Positions 7,559-16,710 of a DNA stretch of 33,351 bases are shown here, piece by piece. The translations under genes and the position numbers were made by a program. Position 1 is the first letter of the stretch; every line of letters starts with the position of its first letter. The notes beneath the pieces were generated by a model. That model saw only the letters and a program-made list of their open reading frames with translations. It was not told the origin of the DNA and ran no database searches. Source of the stretch: CAYPPG01 sp964412555 (GTDB taxonomy: Bacteria > Hinthialibacterota > Hinthialibacteria > Hinthialibacterales > Hinthialibacteraceae); NCBI GenBank assembly GCA_964412555.1, contig CAYPPG010000078.1:1-33351 (forward strand), read 5' to 3'.

Positions 7559-9274
7559 GCCGAATAGCGTAATCAGAAATGGCGCAATATAAAATCCGAT
7601 ATATGTCCCCCCTCCATGCGATAAAACCAACTGGGTTCCCACTAATACCGACGCTGTCAATACAATGAATCGCTGAAAATTCATCCGAATGGGGATCAAA
7701 GCAATCATCCAACAGAATAACAGATAAACAATACCCACTATGGATTTATAGGATTCACGTAGGCTGGGATATTGCCCCCAAAAGCTGAATTGGCTTTGCC
7801 CGTATCCTTCACTGAATTGCTGTTGATAGATTGTGTCGTGAACAAAGGCTTCAAGCGGAGACATGCCAGCGTGACTTGCATCAGGAACGGTCATGATACA
7901 AATCGATATCAGGCAAATGATACCGACAGACGCGTAAGAAACAAGAAACTTCCCGGCAGCATTTCCACTATGTTTTTTCCAATAAAAACCGAACCAGAGC
8001 GGAAAGAGAAACACTGGATAATACAACATCCCAGTAGCGATTCCCAACAGCAACCCTGTGGCGATGGGATAAGATAAAAAAACGAAAGAAAAAAGAATGA
8101 ATGGGATTCCAGTAATATGACTTGTTTGCTGAAGACCGAATGCCCCACCCATTCCAAGAATATATGGATTCAAAAGATAGAGCAGTCCGAGCATCATGCC
8201 GGTCTTAATTCCACCATACTTTTTCCCGATAAGATACATTCCCAACAAAGCTAAAAAATCCATGAGGATCACGACAGTCTGTGCCCCCCGCATTTCGATC
8301 TGCTCATACACGCCGAGTTCAACCATTCCTTTTTCTGGGTTCATCATAATGTTCGGAAGAAACAGAATATTGGCTGGAATATGGATAAGATACATCAAAG
8401 GACCGTACACACAATTCGGGCCGAACTCGGTTCCATAGGGTAACCGTCCGGTTTCATAGAGATACTGTGCTCCCGCAACGGACCAAATACCGCTGTCGTC
8501 AACTCCACTGGCATAGGTTTTGTATACATGATAAAGAGCCAACAGGATCAAGATGAAATAAAGAATGCGTGTATTGCCGATGTTTTCCATCTCGAGCAGC
8601 TGGTTTTGTATTCTGATTGCTGCCACACATCGTATCAGAAACAAAACCGTAACAACAAAAATGCCGGTATACGCAATTCCAGGTTCTTGCCAGATCACAT
8701 TGAGAAAAGGGCAGAGTGAAAAGAGAAGGAGAATATCAACATTGCGAAGAGAAATGATCCGATGGAAATTCCCGATGAGAATACAGGTCAACAAAAAGCA
8801 AAACCAAGCAAGTGATGCCCCTTCAAAATGGGGAAGAAATCGGAAAAGAATACCAAAAAACGAGGAACCTTCTTGATCCCTTTCTTCTCCGTTACCGATC
8901 TCGTCATCCGTTTCACGGAGCCTTTTGGGTTGAAAATGAAATTCGAGAACTTCCTCTGTCTCCAAGGAGACAGATGTCATACCGGCTTCTCGATCATCGC
9001 GCATGAATTCAATGATCCAGACTCCATATTTTTCCGCGAAGGTAGGAACGAGTCGTATCGTGGGAAAATCGGTCAAAATATCTTTGACCCGAGGATCGGC
9101 ACGCGCTATGGAAAGCGCCTTCTCTTTCGGAGATTCGGTCTTTTTTATCGAAACGGGTAGCAAGGATAAGCGAAGTCTATCCTTACTGGTTTGGCCATTG
9201 CATGGTTCACTTTTGCATATTGTTGCTAACGTTATTAGACAGACAAAACCGATCGACATCCGCAACGTTTTCAT
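7472..9274 (-). CDS. Polytopic membrane protein: PepSY-like domain plus GT-C-type glycosyltransferase-like region
   Basis: 600 residues. A signal peptide (about 1-27) is followed by a soluble region (about 45-120) with a PepSY-like pattern (EKALSIARADPRVKDIL ... WIIEFM ... VSLETEEVLEF). About 11 membrane helices then fill residues 150-580. Between early helices lies GVDDSGIWSVAGAQYLYETG, with an acidic pair in the first extracytoplasmic loop, and then NCVYGPLMYLIHIP. This layout is typical of GT-C glycosyltransferases (GT87/GT39-like), which use polyprenyl-phosphate sugars on the outer side of the inner membrane. The substrate is unknown. The final ~29 residues, after the last helix, are antisense to the end of the convergent glycosyltransferase gene (87-base overlap). 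The catalytic assignment is inference. Confidence 0.65.
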   Translation of the reverse strand: MKTLRMSIGFVCLITLATICKSEPCNGQTSKDRLRLSLLPVSIKKTESPKEKALSIARADPRVKDILTDFPTIRLVPTFAEKYGVWIIEFMRDDREAGMTSVSLETEEVLEFHFQPKRLRETDDEIGNGEERDQEGSSFFGILFRFLPHFEGASLAWFCFLLTCILIGNFHRIISLRNVDILLLFSLCPFLNVIWQEPGIAYTGIFVVTVLFLIRCVAAIRIQNQLLEMENIGNTRILYFILILLALYHVYKTYASGVDDSGIWSVAGAQYLYETGRLPYGTEFGPNCVYGPLMYLIHIPANILFLPNIMMNPEKGMVELGVYEQIEMRGAQTVVILMDFLALLGMYLIGKKYGGIKTGMMLGLLYLLNPYILGMGGAFGLQQTSHITGIPFILFSFVFLSYPIATGLLLGIATGMLYYPVFLFPLWFGFYWKKHSGNAAGKFLVSYASVGIICLISICIMTVPDASHAGMSPLEAFVHDTIYQQQFSEGYGQSQFSFWGQYPSLRESYKSIVGIVYLLFCWMIALIPIRMNFQRFIVLTASVLVGTQLVLSHGGGTYIGFYIAPFLITLFGLRGFDSDPTGQPLVDTEQGFGTDRIEVM

Positions 9275-9331
9275 AGAGTCTTAATCCCTATTTCAAGATG
9301 ATACATTCAATGTAACATACTTCTCTTCCAT

Positions 9332-9360
9332 GAAAAAAGCCCAGCAATTGCCGGGCTTTC
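9332..9360 (-). terminator. Rho-independent terminator for dsbD
   Basis: Inverted repeat AAAGCCC (9336-9342) and GGGCTTT (9353-9359), extended inwards by the palindrome GCAATTGC with one mismatch. On the minus strand it is followed by a run of T (GGGCTTTTTTCA). It sits 31 bases past the dsbD stop codon and before the start of the next leftward gene. Confidence 0.85.
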
Positions 9361-9390
9361 CATATTGTTCATATAGAGGAACTATTCCCG

Positions 9391-11169
9391 TTACTCAATA
9401 TCCTCGATATGCTCCAAAAAATCTTCCGGTCCGATAAAGCCGTCGATCCGTTTGTTCGTCAATCGCTTATGCTCGGAATTATAAAACACGATCAATGGCA
9501 ATCCCACAATATTGTACTCTTTTGAAATTCTATCATTTTTTTCATTGTCGGCAGTGAGATCGACCTTGATATTCACAAAACGATCCAATGCTTCTCCGAC
9601 TTGTTCGTCGGAGTAGGTTTTCGCATCGATCTCCTTGCACACCACACACCAATCGGCATAGAAGTCGATCATAACCGGTTTGCCTTCTTTCTTGGCAATT
9701 TCTAACCCCCTTTCCAAATCATAGTACCAATCCACTTCGCTCGCTTCCACGGCGGTTAAACTACCAAAACCAAGGTAAAGAGCGAAGACACTGAGCACTA
9801 CGCCGACAGATTTTTTTAGTTTTTGAATTACATTCGGCGTGTGAAAAGAAAGATGAACCGCACCGAGAACGATCCCAATAACCAGCAAGACGATGGCGGT
9901 GACATAGGAGAAGAGGGTAGGGGAGAGCGGCGCTCGCAGGACCTTAAATACATCTTTCAGAAAATAAAGAGCGCAGGCAAACAGGATGATCCCGAACATA
10001 CTTTTGACGTTCTCCATCCAGCGGCCGGAACGGGGAAGTTTGCTGATAAGCCCAGAGAAGGTTCCGATGATTAGAAACAGCATTCCCAAACCCAGCGAGT
10101 AAACGAAAAGAAGCGAAACGCCAAAGACTGGATTCCCTTCGGTCGCGACATAAGCGAGTATTCCGGCCAAGACCGGCCCGGTGCAGGGAGCCGCGACAAT
10201 GCCCGCGACTAATCCCATTAAAAAAGCGCTGCCGTATCCTTTCCCACCCACTTGGCTTAAATGGCTTTGCCAGGAAGAGGGCAGTTGCAGTTCGAATGCG
10301 CCAAGCATAGAAGCCCCCAACGCGACAAATAAAGCGGCAATCCCGCTAATCACCCACGGATTACTCATAATTTGGCCAAACACAGCGCCGGTGCGCGCCG
10401 CCGCAAAGCCTAGCGCGGAATACATCATCGCGATTCCTAGAACATACGTGAGAGCGAGTGAAAAAGCCTGCATCCGGCTATCCGTATCCCGCGCACCGAA
10501 TATCGTGACGGTAATGGGGATCAACGGATACACACAAGGCGTAAAACTGGTCAGAATCCCAAAGAAAAAAACAATGAGATAAGTGAACAAATACCCTTTG
10601 GAAAGCCAGTTTTCCAATTTACTTCCCGACTGCGTGGTTGCCATCGAAGCAGACCGCTGTGCTTCCAGAGAGGAGGGAGCCGCTGTTCCGCTTCCTTCCG
10701 TAATCGTGAAAGAAACCGGGAACTCTCTGGTTTGGGGGAAGAAACACATATCCGGTGAACATCCCTGATACTGGAAGACAATTTTTCCTTCCCGTTCTCC
10801 CAATTCTGCATTCCCCTGGACAGTGAAAGGAACCTCGAATTGAACCGTCCCATCATAAATCGGTTTCATTTTTCCATCAAACGGATCTTCTTTCATCTTG
10901 GGTTCGGGATACTCCGGTGATCCCACTTCAATTCCCGCGATGGTGTTTCCGTCCGCACTGGTAAGAGAAACGGTGGTATGTTCCCGATACACGAAATGAT
11001 CCAGTGCGATAGCGAGGGTTACTTCAATTACGGAAGCGTTCCCCTGCTTGATATCCGAATCGGGAGGTTGAACGGATATGGAAAACAGCGAATCCAAGTC
11101 AGGCTGTGCAGCAAAAGATGAAATGGATAGTACAGTAACGAAGAGTGCAATCCATGCAGTTCTCATCAT
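9391..11169 (-). CDS. dsbD: Thiol:disulfide interchange protein DsbD
   Basis: 592 residues from the ATG at 11169, which follows GAGAGG; a second ATG at 11166 is equally possible. It moves electrons from cytoplasmic thioredoxin across the inner membrane to periplasmic thiol reductases. Order: signal peptide (to about 22), N-terminal DsbD-alpha immunoglobulin-like domain with the redox pair Cys137/Cys142 (QGCSPDMCF), and eight or so helices of the CcdA-type core with Cys212 (FTPCVYP) and Cys329 (APCTGP). Last comes a C-terminal thioredoxin domain with Cys508-V-V-Cys511 (ADWCVVCKE). All six catalytic cysteines of the three-module relay are present, and the length is close to E. coli DsbD. It is monocistronic, with its own terminator at 9332-9360. 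Confidence 0.96.
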   Translation of the reverse strand: MMRTAWIALFVTVLSISSFAAQPDLDSLFSISVQPPDSDIKQGNASVIEVTLAIALDHFVYREHTTVSLTSADGNTIAGIEVGSPEYPEPKMKEDPFDGKMKPIYDGTVQFEVPFTVQGNAELGEREGKIVFQYQGCSPDMCFFPQTREFPVSFTITEGSGTAAPSSLEAQRSASMATTQSGSKLENWLSKGYLFTYLIVFFFGILTSFTPCVYPLIPITVTIFGARDTDSRMQAFSLALTYVLGIAMMYSALGFAAARTGAVFGQIMSNPWVISGIAALFVALGASMLGAFELQLPSSWQSHLSQVGGKGYGSAFLMGLVAGIVAAPCTGPVLAGILAYVATEGNPVFGVSLLFVYSLGLGMLFLIIGTFSGLISKLPRSGRWMENVKSMFGIILFACALYFLKDVFKVLRAPLSPTLFSYVTAIVLLVIGIVLGAVHLSFHTPNVIQKLKKSVGVVLSVFALYLGFGSLTAVEASEVDWYYDLERGLEIAKKEGKPVMIDFYADWCVVCKEIDAKTYSDEQVGEALDRFVNIKVDLTADNEKNDRISKEYNIVGLPLIVFYNSEHKRLTNKRIDGFIGPEDFLEHIEDIE

Positions 11170-11368
11170 TTTCCTCTCTGTTATTACTAATATGGCCTCA
11201 GTGAGATATTTTTTTATTCTCATAATGGTATCGAATATTTATAAAGGTGCAACTTCAACTCAAAAAAAATTGAACGGAATTCCAGTACTTCTGACTTGAA
11301 TAAATGGCTTTTACACAGGTTCCTAATCATTCCGAAACATTCAAACTTTATAAATGGAACACCACTGT

Positions 11369-11533
11369 CCCTGCGGTATATATGAAAAAGCGTTACATTT
11401 CCTGTTTTGTGGCACTATCATCTCAGGGGATAAAATGAAGTAATTTACCCCAACGGGATTAAAGATGATAGCTAGTGGGCAACACCCCTGGAAATGATAT
11501 TCTGTTACCCCCTCTTTGGGATGAAAAAACGTT
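11369..11533. other. Structured intergenic element upstream of the phosphodiesterase gene
   Basis: The gap 11170-11557 has no gene. Within it, CTATCATCT (11415-11423) pairs with AGATGATAG (11463-11471). Inside that pair, GGGG-A-TAAA (11426-11434) can pair with TTTACCCC (11444-11451). GGGCAACACCC (11477-11487) and CCC...GGG (11511-11520) hairpins follow. A 13-base near-repeat ATGAAAAARCGTT occurs at both ends (11382 and 11521). This could be a decayed interspersed repeat or a structured leader RNA for the gene at 11558. The short open frame on the minus strand (11341-11538) has no family signature. Confidence 0.45.
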
Positions 11534-11557
11534 TGCACCTATAAGAAAGGAAACAAA

Positions 11558-12583
11558 ATGAACTTTACCCTCAAAACAAATCCCATTCTAACGTCGCTTT
11601 TCGCTTTTCTGTTTCTTGTCTCACTCTCCCCTTTTTCATCGTTTGCGGGAGATTGCATTACCCCCATCGAGGCTGTTCACCTTGTCGAATTTCAGGTAAA
11701 CTATCTCACTGTAACAGACATCCAATTCAATGAATCAACGAAGACCTACACAATCGAGGGAAAAGTCGGACTGGACGGCTACCGAGCTATCGTCGACGCC
11801 GATGTAGCTCGCGTGAAGTCGATCAGCCGAAACGATGTTTCGATCTATGAATGGGAAGGCATCCTTGTTGTGGGGCATCGTGGTACCGTAAAATTTGCTC
11901 CGGAAAATACCATTGCCGCCTTGGTGAAAGCCATCGAACTCGGTGCGGATTTGCTGGAAATCGATATCCGGGAAACGAAAGACGGCCATTTGATCTTGAT
12001 GCACGATGTGACTGTCAATCGAACAACCAACGGCTCCGGACCGATTGCCGAAATGACATTGCAGGAAGTGAAGAAACTAGACGCCGGTTCGTGGTTCAGC
12101 CCCGAATTCAAGGGTGAAAAAGTACCAACCTTGAAAGAAGCGCTAACTGCAATCCGCGGCCGGGCACTTCCCGATATCGATTTCAAAGCCGGTGATCCCC
12201 AAAAATTGGTCAAAATTCTACGGGAAGAAAACCTTTTGGGAAAAGTGACATTATATTGTGGAAACTGGGACTTACTGCAAGCGACGTTAGAAATCAGCGA
12301 CGATTTCTTCATTCGCCCGACAGTGCCCATCGGCAAAATCGGTCTTCCTCTTTTAATCGATCAATTTGATCCGCCTATTGTCAACATCGATTGGCCGGAA
12401 TTCAGTGAAGCGCTCATTCGAGACATTCATCTGGTGGGCAAAAAGGCGTTCATGAACACAATGGGCGCCAACGATAATGAATTTGGTATGATGAGTTCCA
12501 TCAAGGCGGGTGCGGATTATATCCAAACGGATCATTTGGATATCCTTCTACCCATGCTACGGGCAAAAGGACTACACGATTGA
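11558..12583 (+). CDS. Exported glycerophosphodiester phosphodiesterase with PepSY-like N-domain
   Basis: 341 residues. A signal peptide (to about 30, SSFAGD) is followed by a PepSY-like segment (about 36-100, YTIEGKVGLDGYRAIVDAD) and a GDPD TIM barrel from 104 to the end. The barrel carries the catalytic and metal set: His107-Arg108 (GHRGT), the APENT loop, Glu134/Asp136 (EIDIR) and His149 (MHD). The family hydrolyses glycerophosphodiesters to glycerol-3-phosphate and an alcohol. Export suggests that it works on lipid-derived or teichoic-like diesters in the periplasm. The ATG at 11558 has AAAGGA 6-7 bases upstream. One base separates its stop from the stop of the convergent isomerase-like gene, leaving no room for a separate terminator. 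Confidence 0.9.
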   Translation: MNFTLKTNPILTSLFAFLFLVSLSPFSSFAGDCITPIEAVHLVEFQVNYLTVTDIQFNESTKTYTIEGKVGLDGYRAIVDADVARVKSISRNDVSIYEWEGILVVGHRGTVKFAPENTIAALVKAIELGADLLEIDIRETKDGHLILMHDVTVNRTTNGSGPIAEMTLQEVKKLDAGSWFSPEFKGEKVPTLKEALTAIRGRALPDIDFKAGDPQKLVKILREENLLGKVTLYCGNWDLLQATLEISDDFFIRPTVPIGKIGLPLLIDQFDPPIVNIDWPEFSEALIRDIHLVGKKAFMNTMGANDNEFGMMSSIKAGADYIQTDHLDILLPMLRAKGLHD

Positions 12584-12584
12584 T

Positions 12585-13700
12585 TTACGCTTTTTGTCCC
12601 AATCCAAGAACTTCTTTACAATAACGTATGCTTTGTTCCAAATCGAATTTGTGTTGCTTCTGAGAGAGTTCTTTCGATCGGTCACCGCTTGGTCGTCCCT
12701 CCGGCGGCACAAAGGGTTTACCGTTTTTGGCCATTTCCACAAATTGAACGAACTCACACGCTTTGGCTTTGGGAAAAGCATCCCAAAAATCTTCTTCAAA
12801 ATAATTGAATGGCCGTGGGCCGATCTGAGAAATGATCTCCAAAATAAACGGGATATCCGGGCAAAGTTCCGAATATTTCTCGAGATAAGCCTTCCAATCA
12901 ATATGGCCGTCACCGATGTTTGCCCATTCCACTAACGCCCCTTTCTCGGATTCCCACACAGCATTGTCGCGCATTCCGGTCGATACGGCGTAGGGACCGA
13001 GAATTTCCAAATTCACCATTGGTTCCTCAATTGTCCAGGCGGCATTTCCGGAATCCATCGTGGCGCCGACATACTCTTTCCCGGCTTCTTCGATCAACAT
13101 TGCCAATTCCCACGCTTGCATATCACCGGCATGATTTTCAATCGCGATCTTGACATTCGCATCCATCGCCCGATTGCGCACTGCTTTGCACACTTTAACC
13201 GTACTTTCGATATGACGGTAAATCCCGCCTTCTCCTTTGCGATCCTGGCCGGAACCCAAATAACAACGTGCCACAGGCGATCCCAGCAATTGAGCGACTC
13301 GAATAGTCAACGCGAGATGCTCCTCCGGCGTTCCATGCTTTGTAATACAGCGGGAAGAAGTTGGACAAATCCCGCCAGTACCGGCGTGAATGAGAATGCC
13401 CAAATCATCCGCTTTTTGTTTGATACTTTTTAAATAATCCTCTTCGAAACTCTCATACACCTCTAAATCGGACATCATGAGCACATCGACTTGTAAGGAT
13501 GCCGCGTAATCCAAAAGTTGGGATGCGTTCCATCCCATCGACCGAACGGAGAAATTATCGAATCCCAGTTTGATCTTCCTATCATTCGTGTTTGCCGAAC
13601 TTGCCCATGTGGCAGCAGGGACCGCCGCTAGGACACTACCTGTTGTTGCAATCGATGACAAAAAATCCCGCCGATTCCACGTTGAACCAACCTCTTTCAT
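12585..13700 (-). CDS. Tat-exported xylose isomerase-like TIM-barrel protein
   Basis: 371 residues. The N-terminus carries a twin-arginine signal (NRRDFLSSIATTG, then a hydrophobic stretch ending around AATWASS), so it should be exported folded. Residues about 42-320 form a sugar phosphate isomerase/epimerase barrel. Likely metal and base residues are in AIENHAGD and GATMDSGNAAW, with a late acidic strand in IPFILEII. Members of this family act as sugar isomerases, epimerases, oxidoreductase partners or endonuclease IV-like enzymes; the substrate cannot be read from sequence. Periplasmic copies are abundant in polysaccharide-degrading bacteria. GGAGGCAAGA before the ATG is a good ribosome site. 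It is convergent with the phosphodiesterase gene. Confidence 0.85.
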   Translation of the reverse strand: MKEVGSTWNRRDFLSSIATTGSVLAAVPAATWASSANTNDRKIKLGFDNFSVRSMGWNASQLLDYAASLQVDVLMMSDLEVYESFEEDYLKSIKQKADDLGILIHAGTGGICPTSSRCITKHGTPEEHLALTIRVAQLLGSPVARCYLGSGQDRKGEGGIYRHIESTVKVCKAVRNRAMDANVKIAIENHAGDMQAWELAMLIEEAGKEYVGATMDSGNAAWTIEEPMVNLEILGPYAVSTGMRDNAVWESEKGALVEWANIGDGHIDWKAYLEKYSELCPDIPFILEIISQIGPRPFNYFEEDFWDAFPKAKACEFVQFVEMAKNGKPFVPPEGRPSGDRSKELSQKQHKFDLEQSIRYCKEVLGLGQKA

Positions 13701-13883
13701 TCTTGCCTCCTTTTATGAATAATGGGAATATAGATACTGTTCTTTTTCTGATGGATATTCCAATGACCGGATTTGTATTCGTCAAGGTATATGAAAGAAG
13801 AATGGTGATTATCCATGACATTGCCGAAAGGCAAAAAAAGATACACAAAGCATGAATAATTTTATAGAAGATTGATGTAAGAA

Positions 13884-15773
13884 ATGACGAATCGTCTCGT
13901 TCCTCACAATCCTTTATGGAAAAAGAATATCCAAGCCATGCAGGCCAGGAATTTCGATTTGAGTCTCCGTTTGTCGGAACACCGAATGAATTGTGATAAT
14001 TATCTAGTAAGCTTCAGTGAAGATCGTTTTCCATTTTTAGCGGTTAAACAATCCGATGGAAAATATTTTCCTCTTGACGATCTCCATTTTCCCCATCACC
14101 AAGCCCAAAAGTGGGTTCAATCATTAGGTCTGTCATTTCTACGGAACGCACATGTCATGTTGATCGGGATTTGTTCCGGTTATCCTATTCGTTCATTGTT
14201 TGAACTTTCGAATGAAAATGCATTGATTTGGATGGTGGAACCATCCCTCGATATTTTGAAAGCGGTATTCCATATAACCGATTTGTCCGATATCATTTGC
14301 TCCCCCCGCGTTCAATTTGTTGCTGGAATGCCGACCAAGCAAGTGGCGCGAATGCTTTTCTCCGGTATGACATCCAACCGAATGAGAGCATGCGGAATCC
14401 GGATGAGCTATCCACCTGCTGCCGGGCATATCTATTCAGACTATATTCGCGAGATGGCAGTTTCCATTGAACAAGCGACGCAAGAAGAAGATATTAAAAT
14501 TCGTTCGATGGAAGCGCAAAGTGTATCCATTACAAAAAATATAACCGCCAATTTTTCATTGTTGATGAATGGTTCTTCTATTTTGCGATTACTAGGCGTG
14601 GCCTCTGGGTTTCCTGCCTTTCTCGTTGGTCCGGGACCCAGCGTACAAGATTCGTTATCTGTACTGGATGAAAATTCCGATAAAGGATTGATTATCGCTA
14701 TCGATACCGCATGCCGCATCTTGCATCGTCATCACATTCAACCGGATGTCATCGTCAGTCTGGATTTCACGAACTTCAATACTCGCCATTTTGAAGAAAT
14801 CGATTGTTCGAAAGGATTCTTGGCGGCTTCCCCCACAATTCATCCGGATATTATTCGCCGTTATGAAGGCAGGATATTTTTTTATACCCATCAAGCCGCC
14901 CGTTTGCTCAATTTTTGGGATGCCATAGGGATGGTAGGAGAGTTGAAAGCGCACAGCTCAACCGCCCATGCCGCTTACCATCTTGCAAGACTCATGGGGT
15001 GTTCTCCCATAGTTCTAATTGGAATCGATCTTTCCTTCTCCGGTTCGAAACGATACGCTGAAGGAGCCATACAAAATGAACTTCAATCTCCCAACTCTAA
15101 TTCTGAAACTCTCTATGATGTTCCATCCAATGATGGATATTCCGTTCAAACCAGTGCGTTGTACAAAATGTATTTGGATGCCTTTACGGAACTGATACAA
15201 GATACAGCCGGTGTGGTGATCAATACCTCCATACAAGGTGCGAAAATTCCTGGCACTTCCTGCATGAGTTTGGAGAACCTCATCTCGAACTGGAATGCAA
15301 CGAAGATAGAAAAACCTATTTTGAGTCGATTTTTGATATCTGATTTTCCGAAACAACGGATGGCATTGCTTTCGGAATTGAAGGAACAGATCGATCAGAC
15401 TCGAAAGGTTCATTCCCAACTCGAAAAACTCGTGACTCAGTTGAATTCAATGAATCATGAAGATGAGAATTTCTCGGAAGAAATAAGATGTATATACTCG
15501 GAATTCTTTCAAATCCACAATTCCAATCAAAGGATATTCAGTTTGTGTACATCCCTTTGTCCTCGTGCTACAATTGTTCTTTTTGGAGAAGTGGATGATA
15601 TTGTCCTATATGGTGGAAATTGTCCCAGTGAAAATCATATCGCCAAGAATCGGACGATGAAATACATGCTCGAATTCATGAATGCCATGAAAATCAATCT
15701 GGATTCATTTCATGAAATCAAGAAGCAGTTGACAACACACTTTTCGGAAAACAGGATAACACAACAGAAATGA
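13884..15773 (+). CDS. DUF115 / motility-associated factor (Maf) glycosyltransferase-like protein
   Basis: 629 residues, no signal peptide or membrane helix. The central domain (about 243-420) starts with FLVGPGPSVQDSL and continues with IIAIDTACRIL, PDVIVSLDF, LAASPTIHPDII, HSSTAHAAYHLARLMGCSPIVLIGIDLSFSG. This is the DUF115 signature shared by 6-hydroxymethylpterin diphosphokinase MptE-like proteins and the Maf glycosyltransferases that put nonulosonic acids on flagellins. The N-terminal 200 residues look like the Rossmann-like Maf N-domain (MLIGICSGYPIRSLFEL). The C-terminal 170 residues are helical. No flagellin or nonulosonate gene is in the window, so the acceptor is unknown. Only a weak ribosome site (GTAAGAA) precedes the ATG. 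A hairpin repeat follows its stop codon. Confidence 0.82.
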   Translation: MTNRLVPHNPLWKKNIQAMQARNFDLSLRLSEHRMNCDNYLVSFSEDRFPFLAVKQSDGKYFPLDDLHFPHHQAQKWVQSLGLSFLRNAHVMLIGICSGYPIRSLFELSNENALIWMVEPSLDILKAVFHITDLSDIICSPRVQFVAGMPTKQVARMLFSGMTSNRMRACGIRMSYPPAAGHIYSDYIREMAVSIEQATQEEDIKIRSMEAQSVSITKNITANFSLLMNGSSILRLLGVASGFPAFLVGPGPSVQDSLSVLDENSDKGLIIAIDTACRILHRHHIQPDVIVSLDFTNFNTRHFEEIDCSKGFLAASPTIHPDIIRRYEGRIFFYTHQAARLLNFWDAIGMVGELKAHSSTAHAAYHLARLMGCSPIVLIGIDLSFSGSKRYAEGAIQNELQSPNSNSETLYDVPSNDGYSVQTSALYKMYLDAFTELIQDTAGVVINTSIQGAKIPGTSCMSLENLISNWNATKIEKPILSRFLISDFPKQRMALLSELKEQIDQTRKVHSQLEKLVTQLNSMNHEDENFSEEIRCIYSEFFQIHNSNQRIFSLCTSLCPRATIVLFGEVDDIVLYGGNCPSENHIAKNRTMKYMLEFMNAMKINLDSFHEIKKQLTTHFSENRITQQK

Positions 15774-15798
15774 TGCCACAGCACAAATTCAAGCATTG

Positions 15799-15830
15799 TG
15801 GTGCAGACATCCTGTCTGCACAATATCAAA
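15799..15830 (+). repeat. Hairpin repeat family A, compensated variant
   Basis: Stem GTGCAGACA (15801-15809) and TGTCTGCAC (15813-15821), nine perfect pairs, with the same loop TCC as the consensus copies. The stem sequence differs but pairing is kept. It lies 25 bases after the DUF115 gene. Confidence 0.7.
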
Positions 15831-15922
15831 GTAGAAATTGAAAAATATGATGACAATATAGGTAAATCATACAATGAACACCTCATCATCTTATGATTAC
15901 ACTGCGTTGTAGGAGTTGAAAC

Positions 15923-16225
15923 ATGCAAATTCAAATCTTGGAATCCGAAGAAGGAACGATTGTAACCGTTTCCGGGATTATGAAAAAGAACGATGCAATT
16001 GAATTGGGAGATACCATTCTTCAAATACTGCAAAAAAAACCGAAAAAATTTGCTCTTGATTTATCCGAATTGGCGGCAATGTCTTTTGATAGCGTTCCTT
16101 TCATCGTATCTGCCATAGAGCGGGGACGAATCGGAAAGCAAAATGTCCGCGCTTTTGGCTGTAATAATGTGATTGAAAGAACATTGAGGGGCGGGGGATT
16201 CGAGCGGGTGGGATTTTTGAGTTAG
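15923..16225 (+). CDS. STAS-domain protein (anti-sigma factor antagonist-like)
   Basis: 100 residues, a single STAS domain: beta strands IQILESEEGTIVTVSG, then the conserved LDLSELAAMSFDSVPFIV, and a C-terminal RTLRGGGFERVGF resembling the usual tail. In partner switching, an unphosphorylated STAS protein captures an anti-sigma kinase, and a SpoIIE-type phosphatase reactivates it. The canonical site is D-S-S-G, with the second Ser phosphorylated. Aligned here are S54-F55-D56-S57, so Asp56 sits at the phosphoserine place and Ser57 at the Gly place. Either the protein is locked in a phospho-like state or Ser57 is used instead. GTAGGAGTTG upstream provides the ribosome site. A convergent GAF-SpoIIE phosphatase lies 520 bases away. 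Confidence 0.87.
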   Translation: MQIQILESEEGTIVTVSGIMKKNDAIELGDTILQILQKKPKKFALDLSELAAMSFDSVPFIVSAIERGRIGKQNVRAFGCNNVIERTLRGGGFERVGFLS

Positions 16226-16282
16226 AATAATATATCCGCCATTTTACCGGCGGCTGATATCTTGGAAAGGATAAGTTGTACC

Positions 16283-16705
16283 ATGATAAAATTGTCCGAA
16301 TCACAAAAATTTTCAATTATTTGCATCCTACGTGACTTGGCCGCTATCGACCGTGAATTCGGTCTGTTGGAAGCCATACGCATTCGCTTGATCGGTCTCA
16401 AAATGGATCTTCACCAGGATAAAATCGAAGAAGCCATGCATGAGGATTTCGAAGACGTGAATGGAATCAAAAAACGGTTGGATGAATTCCCAGAAGAGGC
16501 CCAAAGAAAATTTTTGTACCAACAATGTCTCCTTCTTGTAATGTCCGATCGCGACCTCAGTGAAGTTGAACAGCATGCCATCGATGAAATACGCAGAGTC
16601 CTTCAGATTGATGAAGGAATCCATAATACACTGGTGGAATGGGTGATGGAGGGGATGAATTGGGAAAAACGAGGTGAAGAACTCGTCGGCGGACCTGCCG
16701 AATAA
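16283..16705 (+). CDS. TerB-like helical protein
   Basis: 140 residues, wholly helical and soluble. The segment CLLLVMSDRDLSEVEQHAIDEIRRVLQID (about 90-118) matches the acidic LxxLMxADGxxxxxEexxlxxIxxxLgi pattern of TerB/DUF533-type proteins, where Asp and Glu may bind metal. I place the start at ATG 16283 with GGAAAGGA upstream; the frame could begin at a TTG 21 bases earlier. It follows the STAS gene by 57 bases, with a small CCGCC/GGCGG hairpin between, and may share its transcript. A role beside the STAS protein is inference. The gene ends five bases before a hairpin repeat. Confidence 0.7.
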   Translation: MIKLSESQKFSIICILRDLAAIDREFGLLEAIRIRLIGLKMDLHQDKIEEAMHEDFEDVNGIKKRLDEFPEEAQRKFLYQQCLLLVMSDRDLSEVEQHAIDEIRRVLQIDEGIHNTLVEWVMEGMNWEKRGEELVGGPAE

Positions 16706-16710
16706 CCCCC

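Noticed and set aside
11341..11538. 65-codon gene on the minus strand
   Set aside because: Lies across the hairpins of the structured element; a frame through a repeat rather than a gene.
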